DNA from: Nitrospirales bacterium
GTDB lineage: Bacteria; Nitrospirota; Nitrospiria; Nitrospirales; UBA8639
Direction of reading: 5' to 3'
NCBI GenBank assembly: GCA_013817135.1
Contig: JACDDF010000144.1
Span: 1-6,330 of the forward strand
DNA: 6,330 bases
Shown here: piece after piece, positions 1 to 5,948 of the stretch
How the letters are laid out: every line of letters begins with the position of its first letter
How positions within the stretch are numbered: the first letter of the stretch is position 1
Notes under the pieces: model-generated
Told to the model about the DNA's origin: nothing
Database searches by the model: none
What the model saw: the letters and a program-made list of their open reading frames with translations, nothing else
Translations under genes and position numbers: made by a program

Positions 1-3
1 AAG

Positions 4-1242
4 ATGAGCACCGGGTTAGCAGGGAAGCGGATTGTCCTTGGGGTGACGGGAAGTATTGCCGCTTATAAGGCGGTGGGACTTGTACGGTTGTTGACTCAAG
101 CCGGTGCCGGTGTTCATGTGGTCATGACGGATTCAGCTACCCGGTTCATCGCCCCCCTGACGTTTGAAGTGCTGTCAGGAAATCCGGTGGCGAGTGATGT
201 CTTTGCCGGCCATCAGGACATGAAGCACTTGTCCTTAACGGAACAGGCCGATTTGTTGGTCGTGGCTCCCTGTACCGCGAACACGTTAGCCAAAATGGCC
301 CTCGGGTTAGCCGACAATTTACTCGGAACCCTTTCACTCACCGTTCAATGTCCGGTGATGATCTGCCCGGCGATGGATGGTGAAATGTGGGCCCATCCGG
401 CGGTCCAAGCCCATGCACAGACCCTGCGCCATCGAGGGGTCGTCCTGGTCGAGCCGGAAGTTGGGGCGTTGGCCTCCGGAGAATGGGGACAGGGGCGTTT
501 GGCCGCCGAGGAAATCATCATGTCGACGGTGGTTGACCTCCTGCATCGCCGAACGGATTGGCAAGCGGAGCGTGTCTTGATATCGGCGGGTCCCACGCAG
601 GAACCCATTGATCCTGTGCGATTCATTAGTAACGGGTCATCAGGTAAAATGGGGCTTGCCTTGGCCGAGGCCGCCGCCGCACGTGGGGCCGAGGTCGTCT
701 TAGTAACGGGTCCCACCCAGTTAATGCCTCCGAAGAACGTGACCGTGATCCCTGTGGTCACCGCAGAAGATATGTTGCAGGCGCTCACGGCACGATTTGA
801 ATGGGCGACCACGCTCTTCATGACGGCTGCGGTAGGAGATTTTCGCCCCAAACAGGCGCAGGAGCAGAAAGTAAAAAAAGACCAATGGCAGGGCGAAGGG
901 TTGGATTTGGAACGGACGCCGGATATATTAATGGCACTCTCCGCTCAGCGTACACACCAACGCCTAATTGGCTTTGCGGCTGAAACTGACCATCTTATTG
1001 AGCATGGACAGGCCAAGCTTGCCAGCAAACATCTGGATATGCTGATTGTGAATCACATCGGCGGAGAGCAGTCTGCCTTTGGAAATGATACCAATGAGGT
1101 GTATGTCCTCACGCCCGGTGCTGCCCCGCATCACATCCCACGAATGCCGAAACGACAGCTCGCCGATATGCTCTTAGATCGTATCGTGTCCCTTCCAGTT
1201 CAGCCTTCCAGGCAGAAGACCCTGTCTTCACCGACGTCGTAG
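4..1242 (+). CDS. coaBC: Bifunctional phosphopantothenoylcysteine decarboxylase / phosphopantothenate-cysteine ligase (CoaBC, Dfp)
   Basis: This cytosolic enzyme catalyses two consecutive steps of coenzyme A synthesis: CTP-dependent ligation of cysteine to 4'-phosphopantothenate, then FMN-dependent decarboxylation to 4'-phosphopantetheine. The 412-residue length is normal for the full fusion. The N-terminal flavoprotein half (about 1-185) shows the GVTGSIAAYK FMN loop, the catalytic His75 (MKHLSL) and the substrate clamp PAMDGEMW with Asp125 where E. coli has Asn125. The C-terminal ligase half (about 190-400) shows ISAGPTQEPIDPVRFISN with Asn210, SSGKMG, AAVGDF near 275-280 and KVKK starting at Lys289. 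These positions match E. coli numbering almost exactly, which supports the ATG at 4. Its ribosome site and promoter lie mostly outside the window, so operon membership upstream cannot be judged. The next gene is convergent, so coaBC ends its transcription unit here. The identity is secure; the oddity is Asp125. Confidence 0.97.
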   Translation: MSTGLAGKRIVLGVTGSIAAYKAVGLVRLLTQAGAGVHVVMTDSATRFIAPLTFEVLSGNPVASDVFAGHQDMKHLSLTEQADLLVVAPCTANTLAKMALGLADNLLGTLSLTVQCPVMICPAMDGEMWAHPAVQAHAQTLRHRGVVLVEPEVGALASGEWGQGRLAAEEIIMSTVVDLLHRRTDWQAERVLISAGPTQEPIDPVRFISNGSSGKMGLALAEAAAARGAEVVLVTGPTQLMPPKNVTVIPVVTAEDMLQALTARFEWATTLFMTAAVGDFRPKQAQEQKVKKDQWQGEGLDLERTPDILMALSAQRTHQRLIGFAAETDHLIEHGQAKLASKHLDMLIVNHIGGEQSAFGNDTNEVYVLTPGAAPHHIPRMPKRQLADMLLDRIVSLPVQPSRQKTLSSPTS

Positions 1243-1255
1243 GTTCTGCTCACCT

Positions 1256-1279
1256 GATGAGGTGTTTCCTCATCCTTTT
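1256..1279 (+). terminator. Putative intrinsic terminator of coaBC
   Basis: A perfect 7-bp stem (GATGAGG at 1256-1262 with CCTCATC at 1268-1274) closes a 5-nt loop and is followed at once by CTTTT. It begins 14 nt after the coaBC stop. The T-tract is short and the stem only moderately GC-rich, so termination may be partial. The reverse strand lacks a T-tract, so it would serve the plus strand only. Confidence 0.6.
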
Positions 1280-1453
1280 CCATTTGGAATGAACAAAATC
1301 GCCAAAGCCGAAGGGCATCCTTTGTGTGGTTAATGGCCAAGGGTCGTAATGGATTTTGTAGCAAGATACCGATAACGAGTGAAAAATGAAGCAAGAATCT
1401 CACCGAACAAGAAAAAACTTAACTTTAGGAACTAGTAAGCCGATAAGAATAGT

Positions 1454-1531
1454 ATGGAAGGATTTTTCATCAATATTGTCTTTTTCGCCTGGCTTATTTC
1501 CATGGTTCTTCTGGCTATCCGAAGAATCTAA
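1454..1531 (+). CDS. Possible 25-residue single-helix membrane microprotein
   Basis: An ATG-to-TAA frame of 25 codons encodes a short acidic start (MEG), about 19 consecutive mostly hydrophobic residues (roughly FFINIVFFAWLISMVLLAI) and a positively charged end (RRI). This is the layout expected of a one-pass small membrane protein with its C-terminus in the cytoplasm. A stop lies 18 nt upstream in frame, so the ATG is the only start. I see no convincing Shine-Dalgarno sequence, and T-rich tracts give hydrophobic codons by chance. No known family is recognised, so it remains a weak candidate. Confidence 0.2.
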   Translation: MEGFFINIVFFAWLISMVLLAIRRI

Positions 1532-1583
1532 CTCCTTTCCCCCATCCCGGTTCGGAAAAGGTCTTGGCTCCTCTTTGAAACCT

Positions 1584-3068
1584 TCACAGCAGGGACGTGT
1601 CAGGCAATGGTGCCACAAGACCGCTGGCCGTCTGGGATTCTGATCCGTTTGGACCAAATGGTCTGTCGTAAGGAATGGCTCGGATTTGAATGCCATCGAC
1701 CCGCTCTTGTGCCAACACGTCTGAGATAATCACGACCTTATCTCCCGTTTGAAAATGTTCACGGGCTTTTAAAATTCGAAATGCGGTTTGTAGCGTTTTC
1801 TCCGGGTCTGAACTAAAGTCGATCCGAAAGGGATAGACGCCTCGATTCAGCGTCATCGTTCGACGGGATTGACTCCCGTTAGTAAAAGCATAAATGTTCG
1901 TGGAAAATGGCCGACAATTCGAGACCAAGTCCGCCATGATTCCTCTGCGGGTGATCACGACAATCCCTTTGGCGTGTAATCCTTCCGCGAGCTGGACTGC
2001 GGCAGTGGCCAATTGCTGTTTGTCTGTCGTCAGCTTTAACTGTTTCGCAAACTGCAAACCTGGAATGGCTTCGGTTTTGATGGAGATTTTTCGCAGATAC
2101 TCGATGCATTTCAGCGGATATTTTCCGACTGTGGTTTCTCCGGATAACATCACACCATCGACTTCCTCATAGATGGCATTGGCCACGTCAGTGACTTCGG
2201 CGCGCGTGGGGATGGGATTATGTATCATCGATTCCAGGAGATGGGTTGCCACGATCACGCGTTTACCGGATTCCGCGCAGAGCCGCACGATTCTGCGCTG
2301 CACATTCGGCAAATCCTCGAGGTTGATTTCTGCGCCCAAATCTCCGCGAGCCACCATAATGCCATCCGATTCCCGGATAATATCTTCCAGATTCCGGACA
2401 CCTTCCTGATCTTCAATCTTGGCAATAATTTTCACCCTCCCCACTTTGTGGCCCATAAGCTGTCTTAATTGTTGGATATCTTTCGCTTCCCGAACAAAGG
2501 AAAGAGCAATAAAATCCACATCGGCGGCCAAGCCAAAGGCAATATCTTTTTCGTCCTTTTGCGTAATCGCAGGGAGATTGACCCGGATTCCAGGTAAATT
2601 GACATGGCGTTTGCTTTTCAATACTCCCCCATCAAGGACCCGGCACTGCATGAGGCGATCCTGTTTTTCAAGGACCTCAAAATTAATCAACCCATTATCC
2701 ACGGTAATTTTATCTCCGACATTCACGGATTCCATTAAATCGGCGTAGTTGATGTGAATCGAGCTTTCTTCCACATCCATCGGCCCACGCGCAGAAATAG
2801 ACACGATCGTGCCTTCCTTGAGATTGAGGTCAATCGATAAATCTCCTGTCCGGATTTCAGGGCCTTGTGTATCTAAAAGAATCGGAATAGGAAATGGGAC
2901 CTTGGTATTGAGCGTCTTGATGTGTTTGATCACTTTGGCATGGGATTCGTGGGTTCCATGGGACATGTTCAACCGAACGATATTCATGCCGGCGTCATAC
3001 ATTTTGCGCAACATCTCATAAGATTCGGTCACCGGTCCGATCGTGCAGATGATTTTTGTCTTTTGCAT
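1584..3068 (-). CDS. pyk: Pyruvate kinase
   Basis: Pyruvate kinase transfers phosphate from phosphoenolpyruvate to ADP in the last step of glycolysis, usually as a cytosolic tetramer. The 494 residues cover the whole family. The barrel starts with KTKIICTIGP, and Arg32, Asn34 and Ser36 (VRLNMSHG) line the active site. Asp66 and Arg73 lie in LLDTQGPEIRTG. The B domain spans about 70-165. The catalytic Lys217 and metal ligand Glu219 are in AKIEDQEG, Asp243 in MVARGDLG and Thr275 in VATHLLESM. SGETTVGKYP follows at 309-318, and the C-terminal allosteric domain occupies about 350-466. His276 replaces the more usual Gln, a variant I have seen in some pyruvate kinase lineages. About 28 residues extend beyond the usual end. 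Glu101 seems to align with the Glu that marks K+-dependent enzymes, but this is a weak hand alignment. The start is backed by an AGGGAA ribosome site. The gene is divergent from the PFK fusion. Confidence 0.97.
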   Translation of the reverse strand: MQKTKIICTIGPVTESYEMLRKMYDAGMNIVRLNMSHGTHESHAKVIKHIKTLNTKVPFPIPILLDTQGPEIRTGDLSIDLNLKEGTIVSISARGPMDVEESSIHINYADLMESVNVGDKITVDNGLINFEVLEKQDRLMQCRVLDGGVLKSKRHVNLPGIRVNLPAITQKDEKDIAFGLAADVDFIALSFVREAKDIQQLRQLMGHKVGRVKIIAKIEDQEGVRNLEDIIRESDGIMVARGDLGAEINLEDLPNVQRRIVRLCAESGKRVIVATHLLESMIHNPIPTRAEVTDVANAIYEEVDGVMLSGETTVGKYPLKCIEYLRKISIKTEAIPGLQFAKQLKLTTDKQQLATAAVQLAEGLHAKGIVVITRRGIMADLVSNCRPFSTNIYAFTNGSQSRRTMTLNRGVYPFRIDFSSDPEKTLQTAFRILKAREHFQTGDKVVIISDVLAQERVDGIQIRAIPYDRPFGPNGSESQTASGLVAPLPDTSLL

Positions 3069-3070
3069 GA

Positions 3071-3259
3071 ATGTTTCCCTATCAGTTCTTCATGATCGTC
3101 AATGGTGGAGACGATCCCATCATCCTATACACAGGTGTCAAAGGGGATTGGGAGCCCCAACTCCTGTTTAAGGTTCATCGGATTGTAGGTATTCGTGTCG
3201 CTGGAGTGCTCTTTGGCGCAGAAGATACCCACCTCCCTGTGGGTTCTCATGAAGTGTAG
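3071..3259 (+). CDS. Doubtful 62-residue hypothetical ORF
   Basis: An open frame from ATG 3071 (alternative ATG 3092) to TAG at 3257-3259. In its favour, over 40 percent of codons in its later part begin with G, and the amino-acid composition is balanced and globular-looking, with a central FKVHRIVGIRVAGVLFGAED stretch. Against it, no Shine-Dalgarno sequence precedes either ATG, and it begins 3 nt from the divergent pyk start, so it would overlap the pyk leader and promoter. No family is recognised. It may be a small gene, a remnant of a longer gene, or chance. Confidence 0.22.
   Translation: MFPYQFFMIVNGGDDPIILYTGVKGDWEPQLLFKVHRIVGIRVAGVLFGAEDTHLPVGSHEV
3075..3080 (-). promoter_or_regulatory. 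Ribosome binding site of pyk
   Basis: On the minus strand AGGGAA lies 6 nt before the pyk ATG (start codon at 3068-3066). This fixes the start that gives the canonical pyruvate kinase N-terminus. Confidence 0.6.
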
Positions 3260-3280
3260 CCCACTACAGCGTCAAACTCT

Positions 3281-3313
3281 AGCATGGTTTATCACCGATC
3301 GGGACTCCATGCT
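3281..3313. repeat. Inverted repeat 1 (7-bp arms, 19-nt spacer)
   Basis: AGCATGG at 3281-3287 is mirrored by CCATGCT at 3307-3313. The spacer contains the 8-bp palindrome CCGATCGG at 3295-3302, nearly centred in the repeat. It could be a protein-binding operator or an RNA hairpin. It is 12 nt from the next repeat. Confidence 0.5.
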
Positions 3314-3325
3314 GTCGGCGTGGCT

Positions 3326-3344
3326 TCACTCACCGGGTGAGTGA
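3326..3344. repeat. Inverted repeat 2: perfect 19-bp palindrome
   Basis: TCACTCACC at 3326-3334 and GGTGAGTGA at 3336-3344 form perfect 9-bp arms around a single central G. The tight symmetry is typical of a dimeric regulator site; as RNA it would fold into an 8-bp stem with a 3-nt loop. Neither side has an adjacent T-tract, so a terminator is unlikely. The position between divergent pyk and the PFK fusion favours a regulatory role, which is an inference. Confidence 0.55.
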
Positions 3345-3347
3345 GAC

Positions 3348-3360
3348 AAAGGGGGCCTTT
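3348..3360. repeat. Inverted repeat 3: small G-rich hairpin
   Basis: AAAGG and CCTTT pair around GGG, followed by TCT. It lies just 4 nt after the 19-bp palindrome. Its G-run could also serve as a Shine-Dalgarno site for the small frame starting at 3364. Confidence 0.35.
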
Positions 3361-3363
3361 TCT

Positions 3364-3477
3364 ATGAAGCGCGAGAACTTTATGCACAGAATGACCGTAT
3401 CGGCAGGAGATGAATCAGATGCCCCATGGCAAGGACTTGTGTTGTCGATTAGGTCGGATAATATTATGATGAGGTAA
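3364..3477 (+). CDS. Possible 37-residue small protein
   Basis: An ATG-to-TAA frame of 37 codons is preceded by the purine-rich AAAGGGGG, ending 8 nt before the ATG, a reasonable ribosome site. The product starts MKRENFMHRM, has an acidic middle (AGDESDAPW) and ends LVLSIRSDNIMMR. No membrane segment or known family is visible. The promoter candidate for the fusion gene lies in its last codons, so both being functional would need an arrangement with the small frame as upstream leader. It could be a leader peptide, a small protein or chance. Confidence 0.25.
   Translation: MKRENFMHRMTVSAGDESDAPWQGLVLSIRSDNIMMR
3442..3470 (+). promoter_or_regulatory. Candidate sigma70-type promoter of the PFK fusion gene
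   Basis: TTGTCG (3442-3447, four of six matches to TTGACA) and TATGAT (3465-3470, five of six matches to TATAAT) are separated by exactly 17 nt. The -10 region is embedded in the AT-rich run GATAATATTATGAT, which offers overlapping alternative -10 boxes. Transcription would start near 3477, giving a leader of roughly 50 nt before the ATG at 3530. Confidence 0.45.
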
Positions 3478-3518
3478 GAAGATTGCTATGAGACCAAAAA
3501 ATAGCTGAAGGATTCGAT

Positions 3519-3525
3519 GAGGTGA
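3519..3525 (+). promoter_or_regulatory. Ribosome binding site of the PFK fusion gene
   Basis: GAGGTGA lies just upstream of ATG 3530, with the GAGG core 7 nt from the start. This strong match decides the start and places the unexplained N-terminal region inside the protein. Confidence 0.75.
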
Positions 3526-3529
3526 ATAG

Positions 3530-5845
3530 ATGAAGGCAGAAGTAGAAAACCTGGAATTTGTAACAATTAAGGGCCTGTTAGCGTATGGCGAGGCGATTGC
3601 CAGGCGTCCGCCGGTAGAGGGAGCGGAGCCTCATTCCCCTTTGCCTGCATCGGAAGATCGCCCGCAACGGACATTGGAGGCCATGGCCGCCATACGAGTC
3701 TTTGTCCAAAATGCCCAGGCTGGGTTTGCCAATGCCGCAGCCTACAGAGAGGCAAGACAGGCGCTGATTCAGCAAACCTGCGGAGGAGATGAGTTGGTGT
3801 TTTTCGCTGCGTGGAATCAGCTTCTCGCTCAGGGCGAGCTTGCTCCTTTGTTTCGAGCACCAATCGGGGCCACGAATAAACCCATACGACGTCGACCCGT
3901 GGCGATCGTCCCGCGTGAGCATATGACGCCCAATCTGGCTGAGGGTCGGATCGTCCTTGATATCGGCGATGATCGCTATTGGTTGATGCCCAGGGATTTA
4001 AGTGCCCGCACGCTGTTTTTCACCATGCGGCACGGCGTCTCTCAGATGGATAGTAAGAAGTTCCGTGTGGGGCGCCGGCTGAGGAACGTCCTTGACGCCG
4101 AGCGGGGAATTCCCAAGGCTGACGCTATCGGAACTGCCCTTGTCCGGACCTTAGGTCTGGTAGGAAAACAACTGGACTTTCTTCAGCTGGATAACTACCT
4201 GGATTCGAAATCGTTTGTCCACATGGTGAGTCAGAGCCCCAATACCCGGCAGCTCTTTGAACGGGTCGTCTCCATCTTGTCTCCCGAGACAGCCAAGGCG
4301 ACCCAGCCCATCACGGAATGGGCGTTAGAATCCCAAGACTTCGGATGGGCCACCGGTATTGAAAAAACTGCCGAAGTCGAAGAAGCCGCGAAGGCCTTTG
4401 GGGTCGATACGAAAACGGCCCAGCGTCTGATTAAACACCCGCTGTACAGTTATCCGGGAGGCCACTCCTTCTTTGAACTCTATGTTGAGTTGGTCGATGG
4501 GTTCCATCAGTTGGGTCAGAGCCACCAGGGAAAAGTGTTGTGTTTGTATACGCACAGCTCAACTCTGCGAGCGCTCTTAATTTTTCTCGATCCTCGTCCA
4601 TTCAGTGAAGCCTTTTCAGAATTTGGAGCCTATAAGGAAGGACAGGACAACGTCGTTCTCCTCACCTATGAGCATGGGCAGTTGTCAGGCTATTCCACAG
4701 CCGTGGGCCTTTCAGAACGGGAGCGTGCCGTCCGTGAGGCCTTGATGACTGCAGAACAAGGCCGTCGGGAAAAGGTCACCCTGAAACCACGTCAAATTCG
4801 GCGGATCGTTGCCCTGGTCTCTGGTGGGGATTTTGCCGGGGCGGGTGCGGCATTGAAGGAACTCCGCGTGACAGGGAACCGATTAGGTCTCGAAGTCTAT
4901 TTCGTGCAACACGGATTTCTGGGTTTGGCCAATAATTGGATTGAGTTGGTCACCGAACAGGACACACGTGGCATGAGCAATCACGCCAGCAGCCCGATTG
5001 GCAGCAGCCGGTTTGAAGATTTTAAAGATGAAGAGGCCCAACTGGCCGCTATTCACCATCTCCAACCATACATGGAGGATGGGGCGTTAATCGTGATGGG
5101 CGGTGACGGAAGCATGCGTGGGGCTCGTGCCATCTATGAACGGTTCGGCATACAGGTCGTGGGGATTCCCGGTTCGATCGATGACAATATCGCCGGAACC
5201 ACCTCACTCGGGCTTCAATCGGCGGTCGCCCTGGCCAACCAATCCATCGAGTCGTTGAAAGCCACCAGCGCAGCCATGGGCAGTGTGTTTTTCGTGGAAG
5301 TCATGGGGGCAGGATCAGGCCACCTGGCGTTAATGTGTGCGTACCAGGCACGAGCCGAGGGACTGTTGGTCAATGAACATCCGGATCCGGATGCCTACAT
5401 CGAGGAAGTCATTCTGGGCACACTGAAGCAGACGTTGGGGGTTCGGAATAAAAGCCATATCATTATTGTGGCTGAACGCACGCCTCACCAACATCATCCA
5501 GAGGGCGGGGTCCATGGCTTGGTGGCTTATGTCGGTGGTCGGATTTCCCAGTGGACCCACCTGCAAACGCGAGCCGGACACTACCCCATTTCAGTGGCGA
5601 CCAAGGCCACCATTCTTGGCCATACCCTACGAGGTGCCTTCCCCACTCCGGTGGACAAAACCATGGCGCAACTCTTTGCCTACGAAGCCATCCGGCGGTT
5701 GATCGAACAGCCCGAACAGGTCATCGGCTGCATGTTAGCCTACCGCGACCCCGGAACGATTCACCCAATTCCCCTGCATGCCGTGGCCCCTAAACCCTTT
5801 GATTGGGAACTCTTCGCTCGCATGCACGGAACCGAATTGGTTTAG
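3530..5845 (+). CDS. Fusion: FBPase-2-like histidine phosphatase + PFK-1-type 6-phosphofructokinase
   Basis: A 771-residue, probably cytosolic protein. Residues 1 to about 155 match no domain I know. About 160-395 is a branch-1 histidine phosphatase: R167-H168-G169 (phospho-acceptor His), R240 in SQSPNTRQLF, YPGGHS at 308-313 and H342 in YTHSSTLRALL. The LYSYPGG..S segment and the downstream His motif look most like the FBPase-2 half of eukaryotic PFKFB, except that the usual acid Glu is His312. About 425-771 is a PFK-1 domain: SGGDFAG (431-437), R494, GGDGS (524-528), SIDDN (549-553), VEVMGA (589-594), E649 and TKATILGHTLRG (691-702). Gly527 and Gly548 suggest ATP rather than pyrophosphate as donor. 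Against E. coli PfkA, D127 is kept (D551), but D129 is Asn553, R162 is Ser585, R171 is Ala594 and R243 is Lys692. The domain order is the reverse of PFKFB. Expected roles are fructose-6-phosphate phosphorylation and sugar-phosphate hydrolysis, but both activities are unproven given the substitutions. Confidence 0.93.
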   Translation: MKAEVENLEFVTIKGLLAYGEAIARRPPVEGAEPHSPLPASEDRPQRTLEAMAAIRVFVQNAQAGFANAAAYREARQALIQQTCGGDELVFFAAWNQLLAQGELAPLFRAPIGATNKPIRRRPVAIVPREHMTPNLAEGRIVLDIGDDRYWLMPRDLSARTLFFTMRHGVSQMDSKKFRVGRRLRNVLDAERGIPKADAIGTALVRTLGLVGKQLDFLQLDNYLDSKSFVHMVSQSPNTRQLFERVVSILSPETAKATQPITEWALESQDFGWATGIEKTAEVEEAAKAFGVDTKTAQRLIKHPLYSYPGGHSFFELYVELVDGFHQLGQSHQGKVLCLYTHSSTLRALLIFLDPRPFSEAFSEFGAYKEGQDNVVLLTYEHGQLSGYSTAVGLSERERAVREALMTAEQGRREKVTLKPRQIRRIVALVSGGDFAGAGAALKELRVTGNRLGLEVYFVQHGFLGLANNWIELVTEQDTRGMSNHASSPIGSSRFEDFKDEEAQLAAIHHLQPYMEDGALIVMGGDGSMRGARAIYERFGIQVVGIPGSIDDNIAGTTSLGLQSAVALANQSIESLKATSAAMGSVFFVEVMGAGSGHLALMCAYQARAEGLLVNEHPDPDAYIEEVILGTLKQTLGVRNKSHIIIVAERTPHQHHPEGGVHGLVAYVGGRISQWTHLQTRAGHYPISVATKATILGHTLRGAFPTPVDKTMAQLFAYEAIRRLIEQPEQVIGCMLAYRDPGTIHPIPLHAVAPKPFDWELFARMHGTELV

Positions 5846-5914
5846 GAATCAGGTGCGGATCGAATTCTTGAAGAAAAAAGTAGTATTTACTAAATGGTAT
5901 AGATTTGAAAATGT

Positions 5915-5936
5915 TTCCTCATTTTTAAAAAAGGAA
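5915..5936. terminator. Weak AT-rich palindrome in the convergent 3' region
   Basis: TTCCT (5915-5919) and AGGAA (5932-5936) flank TTTTTAAAAA, giving a near-continuous 10-bp-arm palindrome interrupted by CA at 5920-5921. It lies between the stop of the PFK fusion (5845) and the stop of the convergent membrane gene (5949), where a bidirectional terminator is expected. The stem is almost all A-T, so activity is doubtful. It is followed by three GGAA units (5933-5944). Confidence 0.25.
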
Positions 5937-5948
5937 GGAAGGAAAGCT

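Larger units (their letters stand above)
1243..1583. other. Intergenic region between convergent coaBC and pyk
   Basis: This 341-bp stretch separates the 3' ends of two convergent genes. Besides the hairpin after coaBC, it holds AT-rich sequence with several T- and A-tracts. The 85-codon plus-strand frame from 1386 and the 98-codon minus-strand frame ending at 1400 both overlap the pyk 3' end and show no family resemblance, so I do not call them. One very short hydrophobic plus-strand frame (1454-1531) is listed separately. No strong minus-strand terminator for pyk was found: the candidate stems (TTCTTC/GAAGAA around 1506-1527 and CTTTTCC/GGGAAAG around 1535-1561) lack a following T-tract. 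Confidence 0.7.
3069..3529. other. Divergent intergenic region shared by pyk and the PFK fusion gene
   Basis: This 461-bp spacer must carry the promoters of both glycolytic genes. It contains a cluster of three inverted repeats (3281-3360), a plus-strand promoter candidate (3442-3470) and a strong ribosome site (3519-3525). It also has two short plus-strand frames, at 3071-3259 and 3364-3477. For pyk, a TTGACA hexamer is present on the minus strand at 3141-3136, but no well-spaced -10 box follows it. The length is generous for a simple divergent promoter pair, which leaves room for regulation or small genes. Confidence 0.6.

Noticed and set aside
345..851. 168-codon minus-strand frame inside coaBC
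   Set aside because: It is antisense to essential CoaBC motifs that fit family numbering exactly, and has no family resemblance.
1386..1643. 85-codon plus-strand frame overlapping the pyk 3' end
   Set aside because: It runs antisense into the well-supported pyk C-terminus, has low-complexity composition and no recognisable motif.
1400..1696. 98-codon minus-strand frame overlapping pyk in another frame
   Set aside because: Its first third lies out of frame within pyk, there is no start signal, and the remainder is the hydrophilic complement of T-rich sequence.
2251..2276. Pyruvate kinase His276 in place of Gln as a damaged active site
   Set aside because: All catalytic residues (Lys217, Glu219, Asp243, Thr275) are present, and THLLESM-type variants occur in other pyruvate kinases, as far as I recall, so it is likely a lineage trait.
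3113..3141. TTGACA on the minus strand (3141-3136) as the pyk promoter
   Set aside because: The -35 hexamer is perfect, but at 16-18 nt spacing there is no acceptable -10; the nearby TATAGG is only about 8 nt away.
3530..5845. PPi-dependent phosphofructokinase reading of the fusion
   Set aside because: PPi-dependent enzymes usually have Asp after GGD and Lys before the TIDND motif; here both positions are Gly (Gly527, Gly548), as in ATP-dependent enzymes. The other substitutions keep this provisional.
5881..5892. TAGTATTTACTA palindrome followed on the minus strand by CTTTTTTC, as a terminator
   Set aside because: It can form only a 4-bp A-T-rich stem with a workable loop, too weak to call.
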